Shown: piece by piece, positions 18,391-26,345 of the stretch
How the letters are laid out: each line of letters starts with the position of its first letter
Numbering within the stretch: position 1 is the first letter of the stretch
Origin: Actinomadura nitritigenes
GTDB taxonomy: Bacteria; Actinomycetota; Actinomycetes; Streptosporangiales; Streptosporangiaceae
Length of the DNA stretch: 64,000 nucleotides
Direction: 5' to 3'
NCBI RefSeq assembly: GCF_017573545.1
Contig: NZ_JAGEOK010000028.1
Span: 79,893-143,892, forward strand
Program-made: the position numbers and the translations under genes
The notes under the pieces: model-generated
Databases searched by the model: none
Seen by the model: only the letters and a program-made list of their open reading frames with translations
What the model was told of the DNA's origin: nothing

Positions 18391-18822
18391 TCAGCGGCCC
18401 GGGTGACGATGGCGATGGCACCACTGGTCGAGGTACGGCACGCCCGCCCACGGGCACGACGGCCGCACGTCCGGCGGCTGCGAGGGCTTCGGCGTCCCCT
18501 TCTTCGTCGGCTCCGCCTGCGTCGTCGCGACGCGCCGCGGTGCCTTGGTCTCCGCCTGCGGCTCGCTCTCCGGCGGGACGTACTTCCCGATCGTCGGCTC
18601 CGCCGAGGGCGCCGCCTGCGCGGCCCGCGGCGTCGGCGTGGGCGCGCCGTCCGCCCGTCCCGAGGGCTCCTCGCGCAGCGAGAGCGCCACCACGGTCGCC
18701 AGCGCGACGGGCACCAGGAACGCCCCCGCGACCATCGCGACCCGCCTCCGCCGAGGCGCACGCGTCTCCGCCGCCTCCCCGGGCTCCCGGTCCTTCGGCT
18801 GCCCGCGATGCCGACCCGTCAC
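18391..18822 (-). CDS. Single-pass membrane protein, proline-rich, unknown function
   Basis: About 143 aa. A charged N-terminus (RAPRRRR) is followed by one TM helix (VAMVAGAFLVPVALATVVAL) and a Pro/Ala/Thr/Lys-rich, probably disordered outer segment. The C-terminus, RPSCPWAGVPYLDQWCHRH, has two Cys that could form a disulfide or bind metal. I do not recognise a family. GTG 18822 (start MTGRHRG) is chosen; ATG 18852 in the same frame is possible. Two overlapping frames are shadows. Confidence 0.65.
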   Translation of the reverse strand: MTGRHRGQPKDREPGEAAETRAPRRRRVAMVAGAFLVPVALATVVALSLREEPSGRADGAPTPTPRAAQAAPSAEPTIGKYVPPESEPQAETKAPRRVATTQAEPTKKGTPKPSQPPDVRPSCPWAGVPYLDQWCHRHRHPGR

Positions 18823-18999
18823 GGCACCGAAGCGTACCCACACCGACCCCATCCGGCCTAGAGCGCGCGTAAGCCGTCTCCCGCCACGCTTTGGCGCTCT
18901 CTTGAGCCTCCGCCACCCCCATAACGGGGAGCGCCCAGCCCGCCCCTTCCCCTACCCTGTAGGTGCCGTCCGCTACGCTCTTCCGGCAAGCGACGACAT

Positions 19000-19072
19000 G
19001 CCTCCGTAGCTCAGGGGATAGAGCACCGCTCTCCTAAAGCGGGTGTCGCAGGTTCGAATCCTGCCGGGGGCG
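19000..19072 (+). tRNA. tRNA-Arg (anticodon CCT)
   Basis: Cloverleaf by eye: acceptor GCCTCCG/CGGGGGC with one G-T pair, D arm GCTC/GAGC, and anticodon stem CCGCT/AGCGG with loop CTCCTAA giving CCT (reads AGG). The T arm is GCAGG/CCTGC around TTCGAAT. 73 nt, discriminator G. CCA is not encoded: the sequence continues CCGAAC. tRNA 3' ends of this kind are common integration targets, and a gene-poor accessory segment starts right after it. Confidence 0.96.
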
Positions 19073-19751
19073 CCGAACAGGCGGGAAACAGGGGCGGCCC
19101 CGCCGCCCCCCGCCTCGGAACACCGGCCCGTGGGCGCTGGTCAGGTCCACCTCGCCTACAAGGATCAGGTCCAGCAGTTCGGGCGGGCGCGGACCGGAAG
19201 TGCCTCTCGTGCGCCGCCATCTCGTCGAGGTTCGCGTTCCGCTCAGGCGAGAGCGCCGCCGAGTGGTGACGGATGTCGCGCATCAGGTCGCCGTCGCCGT
19301 TTTCCAGGAGTCCGAGTTCGCGGACCAGGCGAGCCCTTCGCACCTCGATGTCGTCGATCGCCTGAAGCGATGCGCACCGTGGCGGCGCACCGTGGCGGCG
19401 CGCCCCTCCGGAGCGCGGCGCCGCGCGGGTGGCCGGCGGCGTGCCTGTCCTGGCCGGGGCGCCGAATCGCGATCAACGTGCCGAGCCGGCGATCGTCCAG
19501 GACGCGTGGGGCCGTCCCGTGAAAGACGTCGGATGCGCCAGGGAGCGAGGGAGGCCGACGGGCGCGGTCTGCCTGCCGACGCTCCGAGGCGAGAGCACCG
19601 CGGCCATCCACATGTCCACTGGAATGCCGGATGTGGCGGCGCGCCGTAGGACACCGGAGCCGCGGAGCAGGACCGCGAGAGGAGCGCTGAGGCTCGGGCA
19701 CCCGGCGGCCTGCTCTCCCGGACACCGCCGCCTTCGCTATTCGGCGGTTGG
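19073..19751. other. 679 bp after tRNA-Arg with no intact gene; degenerate coding trace
   Basis: No frame in this stretch looks like an intact gene. On the minus strand about 19160-19390 a stretch translates to a plausible charged helical segment (AIDDIEVRRARLVRELGLLE, then MRDIRHHSAALSPERNANLDE). It lacks a start context and its open frame runs on into the tRNA, so I read it as a remnant. Short direct repeats (CACCGTGGCGGCG twice, 19376-19402) lie beside it. It is consistent with scarring at a tRNA integration site. Confidence 0.45.
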
Positions 19752-20669
19752 TCAGGGCGCTGTCGAACGCGCGAGCGCTGTCAGCTCCGTGACCAGCCTG
19801 CGAGTGATCGGCGCCTGGACGGACTGCCGGTCCGCGGCGCGAAGCAATGCCCCGCCGATGGCGTCCAGCTCCAGCGGCCGAGCAGCTTCGGCGTCGCGCT
19901 GCATGGAGGACTTGGTCTCCGGCAGGAAGTCGTCGTACGCCCGCATCACCGCATCGGCGTTGATCTCGGGCGCGAAGGCGCGACCGACCGTTGTGGTCTC
20001 TTCGACGAGCTCGAGCAGTTCTTGTCTCCGCGCGGAGCGCAGCTCGCCTATGGACAGTCCGTGTCGTGTGGTCAGCAGTGCCATCGGGGCGAGGAAGCTC
20101 ATCTTGCGCCATAGCGTGGCGGTCTGGTCGGGCTGCACTTTGGTGCGCACCCCGGCTGCGTTGAGCATCGCGGCCACGGCGTCGAGGCGCTCGGGAGGCA
20201 CGGCATCACCGGCCAGGTCGATGTCGGTGAACGGGCTGCCGTGTTCGATGAGTCCGGGAGCGACCCGGGTGGATTCGACGCGGATGACGGCCGGCGCCAC
20301 CAGTTCCGGGCGGAACCGCCGGCACAGCAGGTCCGGATGCTCGACACCGTTGAGGAGCGGAACGATGAGACCGTCGTCGACGGCTGCCGGCGGGACGCGC
20401 CGCAAGGCGGCCTCCAGCGCGGTCTGCTTGCAGGTGATCAGGCACAGGTCGACGGGTTCGGTGAGCTCGGTATCGGCCTCGACCTTCGCGGTGAAGTCAC
20501 CGAACTGGGCACTGCGCACACTGATCCCCGTGCGGAGCAGCGTGGCAGCGGTCGGCTCGCCGGCCAGGCAGATCACTCGGTGTCCGGCGCGGGCGAGCAG
20601 GGCGGCGAGCAGGCCGCCCACGCCACCGGGGCCGAGTACTGCCACGGTGAAGGGTGCTGAGTCGGTCAT
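19752..20669 (-). CDS. 2-dehydropantoate 2-reductase-like oxidoreductase (ApbA/PanE family)
   Basis: 305-aa NADPH-dependent 2-oxo acid reductase family member. It has the Rossmann loop VLGPGGVGGLLAALLARAGH (about 10-30), LLNGVEH, and LWRKMSFLAP carrying the catalytic Lys. SSMQRDAEAARPLELDAIGG is the family's substrate/dimer signature. The Asn usually found four residues after the catalytic Lys is replaced by Leu (K-M-S-F-L), so the substrate may not be ketopantoate. It starts 37 bp after the VOC-PEBP stop on the same strand, so the two are probably one transcript. Confidence 0.88.
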   Translation of the reverse strand: MTDSAPFTVAVLGPGGVGGLLAALLARAGHRVICLAGEPTAATLLRTGISVRSAQFGDFTAKVEADTELTEPVDLCLITCKQTALEAALRRVPPAAVDDGLIVPLLNGVEHPDLLCRRFRPELVAPAVIRVESTRVAPGLIEHGSPFTDIDLAGDAVPPERLDAVAAMLNAAGVRTKVQPDQTATLWRKMSFLAPMALLTTRHGLSIGELRSARRQELLELVEETTTVGRAFAPEINADAVMRAYDDFLPETKSSMQRDAEAARPLELDAIGGALLRAADRQSVQAPITRRLVTELTALARSTAP

Positions 20670-20705
20670 CGTGCTCCTTGCTGCGATCGGAGAGAATCCG
20701 GGTGT

Positions 20706-21683
20706 TCAGACGCGATTTCGTCGCGGGTCCATCTGTGAGCCGTCGGTCACGCTCGATCCCGTGCCTGGCCGGTCGCGTCGGTACGTGGGTCGGAGGACGC
20801 CACGGGCGACGGTATGGGCGCCCAGGACGAAACCGGCATATCCGGCGCTGGCGTCGGCCGTCAGCCCAAGGTCGCCGGTGTCCAGGGCATGAACCGCGAA
20901 CACGTACCGGTGGGCGGGGTCCGCGCTCGGCGGGGCGGCGCCTCCGTAGGCGTGGGCGCCGAAGTCGTTGCGCAGATGCCGTGCGCCGGCAGGAAGGTGC
21001 CCGCCGTCACCCCGTCCGGCGTTGCCGGGCAGCCGGGTGCACGTGGCGGGGAGCCCGAGCAGGATCCAGTGCCAGAAGCCGCTGCCGGTGGGGGCGTCCG
21101 GGTCGTAGCAGGTGACCGCGTAGCCGTGCACGCCTTCCGGTGCGCCGGTCCAGCTCAACTCCGGGCTCTTGTTCCCGCCGCCGACGCTGTCGTGAACGTG
21201 CGGTTTGGCGAGGGGCTGCCCGTCCGCGATGTCAGGGCTGTGCACAGCCAGGGCGGTGACCGGCGGGAGGAGGTCGTACGGGTCGGGTGCCTGGGGGCGG
21301 CCCGAGTCGTATGTGCTGATCTCGACGAGGTTCCCGTCCGGGTCCCGGAGATAGATGCTGGTGATGGGTCCGGTGGCTCCCGTACGGGCGACCGGCCCCA
21401 GCTCGATCGGCACGGCCAGGTCGCGCAGGTGTTCCTGGACGTCGGCGAGGGCGATGGCGCTGATCAGGCACAGGTCGGCCGAGCCGGGGGCCGGGTGCGC
21501 GGCCTTGGGCTCCAGTTCCCGTCCGGCCTGGTGGAGGTTGAGCTTCTGTCCGCCGAAGGTGAGAGCCCGCCTGCCCTGGCCGAAGGTCACGGGTGTCATC
21601 CCCAGCACGGTGCTGTACCACTCGACGGCGGCCGGGATGTCGCGAACGGTCAGTACGAGGTGGTCGGCGCGGACGATGCGCAT
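20706..21683 (-). CDS. VOC (glyoxalase-fold) domain fused to a YbhB/YbcL-type PEBP domain
   Basis: 325 aa in two parts. Residues 1-130 are a VOC domain: MRIVRADHLVLTVRDI, AVEWYSTVLGM and IYLRDPDGNLVEIS. Residues about 150-305 are a bacterial phosphatidylethanolamine-binding-protein domain with SPELSWTGAPEG, CYDPDAPTGSGFWHWILLG and HRYVFAVHALD. Each is common alone, but I do not know this pairing as standard. The role is unknown; a small-molecule or lipid-related function is only a guess. ATG 21683 with GGAGAAGGAACCC upstream is better than the longer frame to 21752. It is divergent from the CGNR regulator and probably co-transcribed with the PanE-like gene. Confidence 0.85.
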   Translation of the reverse strand: MRIVRADHLVLTVRDIPAAVEWYSTVLGMTPVTFGQGRRALTFGGQKLNLHQAGRELEPKAAHPAPGSADLCLISAIALADVQEHLRDLAVPIELGPVARTGATGPITSIYLRDPDGNLVEISTYDSGRPQAPDPYDLLPPVTALAVHSPDIADGQPLAKPHVHDSVGGGNKSPELSWTGAPEGVHGYAVTCYDPDAPTGSGFWHWILLGLPATCTRLPGNAGRGDGGHLPAGARHLRNDFGAHAYGGAAPPSADPAHRYVFAVHALDTGDLGLTADASAGYAGFVLGAHTVARGVLRPTYRRDRPGTGSSVTDGSQMDPRRNRV

Positions 21684-21769
21684 GGGTTCCTTCTCCGAAC
21701 GTGGCCGCACGGCCATCTGGGAGCCGAGTCCATCGATGCGCGCCCCCGCCAACTGATCACGTCACACGT

Positions 21770-21782
21770 TATACTCGTGACA
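21770..21782 (+). promoter_or_regulatory. Extended -10 (TATACT) placing +1 at the ATG: leaderless CGNR gene
   Basis: TATACT (21770-21775) is followed by only 6 bp before ATG 21782, and no ribosome-binding site is present, so the transcript probably starts on the A of the start codon. GTCAC (21761-21765) and GTGAC (21777-21781) flank the -10 as a dyad and could be an operator. No good -35 is seen. Confidence 0.5.
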
Positions 21783-22384
21783 TGGAAGCCGGTGCAACCA
21801 GGAGCAGAGACGTCCCCACCGAGGAACTGCGGTTCAACTTCCGTTCCGACCGCCTGTGCCTGGCCTTCGTCGCCACGGTCGGCGAACGGTGGCGCGGCAA
21901 CTACGAGCGCCTGCGGGAACCGGCCGACCTGAAGCGGTGGTACCGCGAGTACGGGCTGCTCGACGAACCGGTCGCGGTCACGCCGACCGGACTGGACACA
22001 GCCCGTGCGCTCCGCGAGGCGATCCACCGCGTCGCCCACGCGGTCATGGCCGGCCGGCCGGCCGCCGTCCAAGACGAGTCCACCATCACCGTCGCGGCCG
22101 CCGCCCCGCCTCTGATCCCTGTCCTCCATGAGGGGACCGGCCGGCTGGCACTGCCGGTCGGCGGCGGCGAAGAGGCGGCGCTGAGCACCGTCGCACGCGA
22201 CGCCATCGACCTGTTCACCGGCACCGCCGCCGGCCGCATCCGCGAATGCGCGAGCCCTGAGTGCGCCCTGCTGTTCGTCGACACCAGCCGCCCGGGACGC
22301 CGCCGCTGGTGCTCCAGCGCCGCCTGCGGAAGCAAGGACCGATCCGCTGCGTACCGCCGGCGAAAAGCCGAGCACGATTCCTGA
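21782..22384 (+). CDS. CGNR zinc-finger / ABATE-domain regulator
   Basis: 200 aa. The N-terminal ABATE-like domain (FNFRSDRLCLAFVATVGER, then LREAIHRVAHAVMAGRPA) is followed by a C-terminal zinc finger CASPECALLFVDTSRPGRRRWCSSAACGSKDR. The hallmark tail is CGSKDR where most members have CGNR. Such proteins are putative stress-linked transcription factors. It is divergent from the VOC-PEBP/PanE-like pair across 98 bp and may control it and itself. The start context suggests a leaderless mRNA. Confidence 0.88.
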   Translation: MEAGATRSRDVPTEELRFNFRSDRLCLAFVATVGERWRGNYERLREPADLKRWYREYGLLDEPVAVTPTGLDTARALREAIHRVAHAVMAGRPAAVQDESTITVAAAAPPLIPVLHEGTGRLALPVGGGEEAALSTVARDAIDLFTGTAAGRIRECASPECALLFVDTSRPGRRRWCSSAACGSKDRSAAYRRRKAEHDS

Positions 22385-22452
22385 CCTGTGGTCCCCCCGC
22401 ATGGCGGACCCCGGTCTCGACGAAGCCGGTCAACCTCGAGGAGCCTCCTGCC

Positions 22453-22995
22453 ATGGCCAACAGCCCGTCCCCCTTGCCCGAGCACATCGAGCTCTCGGGG
22501 GAGGATCTAGTCCTGCGCGACTGGACTGAGGCGGATCTGCCCGCGATGCCGTTCCTGTTCGATCACCCTGACATTGCGTACTGGACGCCCATCGTCTCCC
22601 CTTTCGACGCGGCGGCCGCGCGTGCCCGGCTGGACCGGGCCAGGCGGTTGCGCAGGGAGGGCGGCGCCCTCCTGGCCATCACCGCCGACGGAGGCGCGCC
22701 GATGGGCGAGGTGATGCTGCGGCGCGCTCCGGAGGGGATCGAGCTCGGCTACGCCATCGGCCCGGCCTTCCGCGGCCGGGGCCTGGCGGCGCGTGCGGTC
22801 CGGGTCATGGCCTCGTACGCCTTCGAGCATCTGGGGGCCGAACGGGTGATCCTTGAGTTGGAGGCCGAGAACGCGGCCAGCGTCGCCGTGGCCGTGCGGT
22901 CGGGTTTCCGGCTGCTCGACGTGCCGCTCATCACCGGCGAGGAGAAAGGGCGGCCCTACGCCCTGCAGACCTGGGGGCTGGATCGCCCCGGATGA
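22453..22995 (+). CDS. GNAT-family N-acetyltransferase
   Basis: 180 aa. An RimJ/RimL-like start (LVLRDWTEADLPAMPFLFDHPDI) leads to the acetyl-CoA loop in AIGPAFRGRGLAARAVRVM and a final block ENAASVAVAVRSGFRLLD. The substrate is unknown. ATG 22453 follows GAGGAG. It is 68 bp downstream of the CGNR gene on the same strand, so it may be in its transcript. Confidence 0.88.
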   Translation: MANSPSPLPEHIELSGEDLVLRDWTEADLPAMPFLFDHPDIAYWTPIVSPFDAAAARARLDRARRLRREGGALLAITADGGAPMGEVMLRRAPEGIELGYAIGPAFRGRGLAARAVRVMASYAFEHLGAERVILELEAENAASVAVAVRSGFRLLDVPLITGEEKGRPYALQTWGLDRPG

Positions 22996-23017
22996 TTCTC
23001 GCGTTCGAGACGCTGGT

Positions 23018-23056
23018 CGAGCCCCCGGGCCGCTCTGGTGGCGGGCCGGGGGCTCG
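23018..23056. terminator. Bidirectional hairpin between convergent genes
   Basis: CGAGCCCCCGG and CCGGGGGCTCG pair over 11 bp around a 17-nt loop, between the GNAT stop and the cutinase stop, which converge here. Confidence 0.75.
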
Positions 23057-23070
23057 TGTTCGGGGCGGGG

Positions 23071-23730
23071 TCAGCCGTTGATCTTGGCGGCGGCGAACTG
23101 GGCGCCCTGCGGGACGGTGCCGTTCGTGGCGTAGGTGAGGTGGGCGGCGATGTCGACGCCGTTCGCGCAGACGGGGTCGCCGGTGTTGCAGAACTCCTTC
23201 GCCTTCGGGCCGTAGAGGGAGCTGGCGGTGTTGATGGTCTGGCCGTACAGGCGCAGCGGGTTGCCGTAGACGACGACGGCCTTCACGCGGGGGGCGAGGC
23301 TCGTCGGGATGGTCCCGCCGGTGCCGAGGAGGGTCGGGATGCCGATCGCGATGTCGGTGACGCTGGCGCCCTGCGAGTAGCCGCCGAGGACGAACGAGGT
23401 GCCCGGGCAGGACGCGGCGACGGACTTGACGTGGTTGCTCATGTCGGTGGCGCCGGGACCGGCGCTGGTCTGCGCGAGGTCGGCCGCGTAGTTCACCGCG
23501 TAGGAGCTCACCGTCCTGCCCGGCAGGTCGCCCTTCAGCGCGCTGACGAACGGCGTGCCCACGATGCCGAGGCCGGGCAGCTCGCCGCTGCCGCGGGCGA
23601 AGACGACGTCGACGTCCGAGCAGCTCGCGGCGGACGCGGGGGCGGCGGACAGGGTGGCCAGTCCGGCGGCGCTCACGGCGCCGGCGAACGCGACGGCGGC
23701 GAGCCGCCGGAGGGACGGGGAGAGGGACAT
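23071..23730 (-). CDS. Secreted cutinase-family esterase
   Basis: 219 aa with a Sec signal peptide (LRRLAAVAFAGAVSAAGLAT, cleavage likely after ASA). The mature enzyme is a cutinase fold: VVFARGSGELPGLG, nucleophile Ser in GGYSQGAS, catalytic Asp in NTGDPVC, and His in DIAAHLTY. Four Cys are placed for two disulfides. It should cleave cutin, polyester or lipid ester bonds outside the cell. ATG 23730 follows AAAGAGGCCCGC. The upstream frame to 23826 lies in the regulatory gap. Confidence 0.93.
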   Translation of the reverse strand: MSLSPSLRRLAAVAFAGAVSAAGLATLSAAPASAASCSDVDVVFARGSGELPGLGIVGTPFVSALKGDLPGRTVSSYAVNYAADLAQTSAGPGATDMSNHVKSVAASCPGTSFVLGGYSQGASVTDIAIGIPTLLGTGGTIPTSLAPRVKAVVVYGNPLRLYGQTINTASSLYGPKAKEFCNTGDPVCANGVDIAAHLTYATNGTVPQGAQFAAAKING

Positions 23731-23801
23731 GCGGGCCTCTTTCTGCTCGCCGGCCCCGGCTGATCCGGGACCGGTCAGCGCAGGAACGTAGGGGCCCGGG
23801 T

Positions 23802-23876
23802 GCCGCCCCGGCATCGGCAGAATCACCGGCCGGTCCGCCGGACCGGCGATTTCCCCGATGCCGGGAGCGGGGCGGC
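23802..23876. promoter_or_regulatory. 75-bp nested dyad in the cutinase/hydrolase divergent promoter
   Basis: Four consecutive pairs of arms share one axis. GCCGCCCC (23802) pairs with GGGGCGGC (23869), GGCATCGG (23810) with CCGATGCC (23855), ATC (23822) with GAT (23848), and CCGGTCC (23830) with GGACCGG (23840). It is midway between the divergent starts at 23730 and 23922, so it is not a 3' terminator. It could be an operator pair, a cruciform, or a leader hairpin. Confidence 0.6.
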
Positions 23877-23921
23877 GGCCGACACTGTGCTTCCCCCTGC
23901 CAGCGCTTCAAGGAGGCAACC

Positions 23922-25442
23922 GTGCGACTACCCCTGCGCTCCCCGAGACGGCGGGCCACCGCCGCGGCTCTGGGGGCGGTGCTCTTCGGCGCCTTCATCG
24001 GCGCGGCGCCGTCCGCCCGCGCGGAGGCGGACGACCCGGCCGTCAGCGTCCCGCCCGCGGGGAGCCACGGCTTCCCGTTCCTCGCCGCCGCCGAGAACCT
24101 CGGCTCGTACGGCTACACCGAGAACGAGTACTTCATCTCGGGCACCGCCCACTCGTACGCGAAGGCGGGACCGTGGGGCTCGGACGGGCGGTGGAGCGTG
24201 CGCGAGTCCGGCAGCGCCGCGTACAAGACCCGGCTGCTCGTCCGGCGGCCCACGGACCCGGCGAAGTTCAACGGGACGGTCGTCGTCGAGTGGCTGAACG
24301 TCAGCGGCCAGCTCGAGCTGTCGCCGGACTACTGGTTCGAGCGGGACGAGCTGCTCCGCGAGGGCTACGCGTGGGTCGGCGTCTCGGCGCAGGCGGTCGG
24401 CGTCAACGGCGGGCTCGGCGAGGTCCACGGCCTGAAGGGCTGGGATCCCGAACGGTACGGGACGCTCGTCCACCCGGGCGACGCGTACTCCTACGACATC
24501 TTCTCGCAGGCCGGGCGGGCGCTGCGGGCGCCGGACGGCCCGGACCCGCTCGGCGGGCTGAAGGTGAGGACGCTGCTGGCGGACGGCGAGTCGCAGTCGG
24601 CCGGATTCATGACGACGTACGCCGACGCGGTCCAGCCGGTCGCGAAGGTCTACGACGGCCTCATGATCCACAGCAACAGCGCGGTGGGCGCGCCGATCAG
24701 CGGCCAGCTGGCGGACACGCTGACGATGCCGAACCCGTCCCGGATCCGGACGGACCTGCCGGTGCCGGCGTTCGTGGTGCTCACCGAGACGGACGTGCCG
24801 CTGGCGTCGGTGGCGCGGCAGCCGGACACCGGCAGCGTCGTGCACTGGGAGCTGGCCGGCACGTCGCACGGCGACCAGTGGGCGTACGACCTGGGTGATC
24901 CGACGTTGAAGAAGTCGGTCGGGTCGGCGGCGCCGCAGCCGGACTGCCGCGCGGGAACGGCGCCGTTCAACGACGGTCCCGGCCACTACTCGATGAACGC
25001 GGCGCTGCGCCACCTGGCGTCATGGGCGCGGGGCGGGGCGCGGCCGCCGAGCGGCGCGCCGCTGGACACGGTGCTGCGCGACCCGCGCACCGGGCTCGCG
25101 ACGGGCGGCGTCCGGCTGCCGGACGTCACGGTGCCGACGCGCACGCTCACCGGGCTGCGGAACCTCGGCCTCGGCGACGGGGTCTTCTGCGGCCTCTACG
25201 GCGCCCGGGACCCGTGGAACGGCGACGCGGACGGGTGGGACCGGCACGACTCCGGCGACCCGTCCAACCCCTCGTTCCCGCCGGTCGCCGAGCCGGTGCT
25301 GAGCCGGCTGTACCCGACGCACGCCGGGTACGTGGCCAAGGTGCAGGCGGCGGCGCAGCAGTCCGTCGACGGCGGGTACCTGCTGCCGGAGGACGCGGCG
25401 GCCATCGTGAAGGCCGCGCAGGACTCCGGCGTCGGCGGCTGA
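23922..25442 (+). CDS. Secreted alpha/beta-hydrolase-domain protein
   Basis: 506 aa with a twin-basic signal peptide (PRRRATAAALGAVLFGAFIG, cleavage near ARA). The protein matches large secreted actinobacterial proteins annotated as alpha/beta hydrolase domain: VVVEWLNVSGQLELSPDYWFE, nucleophile candidate Ser in ADGESQSAGF, and the GTSHGDQWAY segment late. The RRR before the hydrophobic core could indicate Tat export. The substrate is unknown, presumably an ester or amide. GTG 23922 has a perfect AAGGAGG at optimal distance. It is divergent from the cutinase, suggesting co-regulation of two extracellular hydrolases. Confidence 0.85.
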   Translation: MRLPLRSPRRRATAAALGAVLFGAFIGAAPSARAEADDPAVSVPPAGSHGFPFLAAAENLGSYGYTENEYFISGTAHSYAKAGPWGSDGRWSVRESGSAAYKTRLLVRRPTDPAKFNGTVVVEWLNVSGQLELSPDYWFERDELLREGYAWVGVSAQAVGVNGGLGEVHGLKGWDPERYGTLVHPGDAYSYDIFSQAGRALRAPDGPDPLGGLKVRTLLADGESQSAGFMTTYADAVQPVAKVYDGLMIHSNSAVGAPISGQLADTLTMPNPSRIRTDLPVPAFVVLTETDVPLASVARQPDTGSVVHWELAGTSHGDQWAYDLGDPTLKKSVGSAAPQPDCRAGTAPFNDGPGHYSMNAALRHLASWARGGARPPSGAPLDTVLRDPRTGLATGGVRLPDVTVPTRTLTGLRNLGLGDGVFCGLYGARDPWNGDADGWDRHDSGDPSNPSFPPVAEPVLSRLYPTHAGYVAKVQAAAQQSVDGGYLLPEDAAAIVKAAQDSGVGG

Positions 25443-25454
25443 CCCCGAGGGACG

Positions 25455-25504
25455 GCGCCGGCCGGCGCGGGCGCCCGGCGACCGGGCGCCCCGCCGGCCG
25501 GCGC
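25455..25504. terminator. Large bidirectional hairpin terminator
   Basis: Outer arms GCGCCGGCCGGC/GCCGGCCGGCGC enclose a second perfect stem GGGCGCCCGG/CCGGGCGCCC with loop CGA. It sits between the hydrolase stop and the stop of the convergent small gene. Confidence 0.75.
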
Positions 25505-25537
25505 TCGCCCGCGATCAGGTCCGGCGCGGCGCTCCGC

Positions 25538-25753
25538 TCAGCTCGTGTCGACCGAGCGTTGCTGACCCGGGTAGCCGGGTTTCTGGGCGGGGAGCCCGAC
25601 CATCTCGTCGTCGAGCGTTCCGGCGGTGAGCGGCTCGTCCGGCGGCTCGGAGGCGGGGCCCTCCGGCTTCGCGCCGGACGGCGGGGCGTCCACGGGTCCG
25701 CCCGCGTTCACCCCCTGCGACTCGACCAGGTCGTCCTCATGCTCTTTGTGCAT
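25538..25753 (-). CDS. Small acidic hypothetical protein
   Basis: 71 aa, rich in Pro, Glu, Asp and Gly, starting MHKEHEDDLVESQG and ending GYPGQQRSVDTS. No TM helix, signal or motif; probably disordered. A good AAAGGGACGAAC ribosome site precedes ATG 25753, which is the main support for it being a gene. No function can be proposed. Confidence 0.6.
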   Translation of the reverse strand: MHKEHEDDLVESQGVNAGGPVDAPPSGAKPEGPASEPPDEPLTAGTLDDEMVGLPAQKPGYPGQQRSVDTS

Positions 25754-25833
25754 GTTCGTCCCTTTACCCCCCAGGAAGCGGAATAGCCGGACGTCAGGCC
25801 GGGGCCGCCGCGCGGCTGCGGAAGAATCGCCGC

Positions 25834-26214
25834 ATGGCGAAGAAGTGCCCTTGCGGGACCGGGACCTCGTACGGGGAGTGCTGCGGACGGCTGCACCGGG
25901 GGGAGGCCGCGGCGCGGACGGCCGAGGAGCTGATGCGGTCGCGGTTCAGCGCGTTCGCCGTCCGGGACGAGGCGTACCTGCTGAAGAGCTGGCATCCGGC
26001 GACTCGGCCCGAGCACGTCGACACCGATCCCGGGACGCGGTGGACGCGGCTGGAGATCGTCCGGACCGAGGACGGCGGTCCCGGCGACGACAGGGGCATC
26101 GTGGAGTTCCGGGCGCACTACACGGCCGGCGGGCAGGACGGGGTCATGCACGAGATCAGCCGGTTCGTCCGGCACGACGGCGCGTGGGTCTACGTCCGGG
26201 GCAAGGTCGCGTGA
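25834..26214 (+). CDS. YchJ-family SEC-C protein (UPF0225)
   Basis: 126 aa. An N-terminal zinc-binding SEC-C motif (CPCGTGTSYGECCG) is followed by the YchJ/NTF2-like domain with TAEELMRSRFSAFAVRDEAYLLKSW and EFRAHY. Full length for the family. The biochemical role is unknown. Monocistronic, with 80 bp separating it from the divergent small gene. Confidence 0.92.
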   Translation: MAKKCPCGTGTSYGECCGRLHRGEAAARTAEELMRSRFSAFAVRDEAYLLKSWHPATRPEHVDTDPGTRWTRLEIVRTEDGGPGDDRGIVEFRAHYTAGGQDGVMHEISRFVRHDGAWVYVRGKVA

Positions 26215-26345
26215 CCCCCGCGCGGGGGAGGCAGGCCGGCCCCTGAGGGGCAGCGGCTTCGGCCGCGCGGGGGAGGTCCGGCGCCCGCGGCGGCTGCGAC
26301 GTTGGGGACGCGGGCGGCGGTCGCCCGCGGCGAAGGGAGACCCAC

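Noticed and set aside
19011..19343. Minus-strand frame running across tRNA-Arg
   Set aside because: The C-terminal part is the antisense of a tRNA, a classic false gene. Only the first third looks protein-like and is noted as a remnant.
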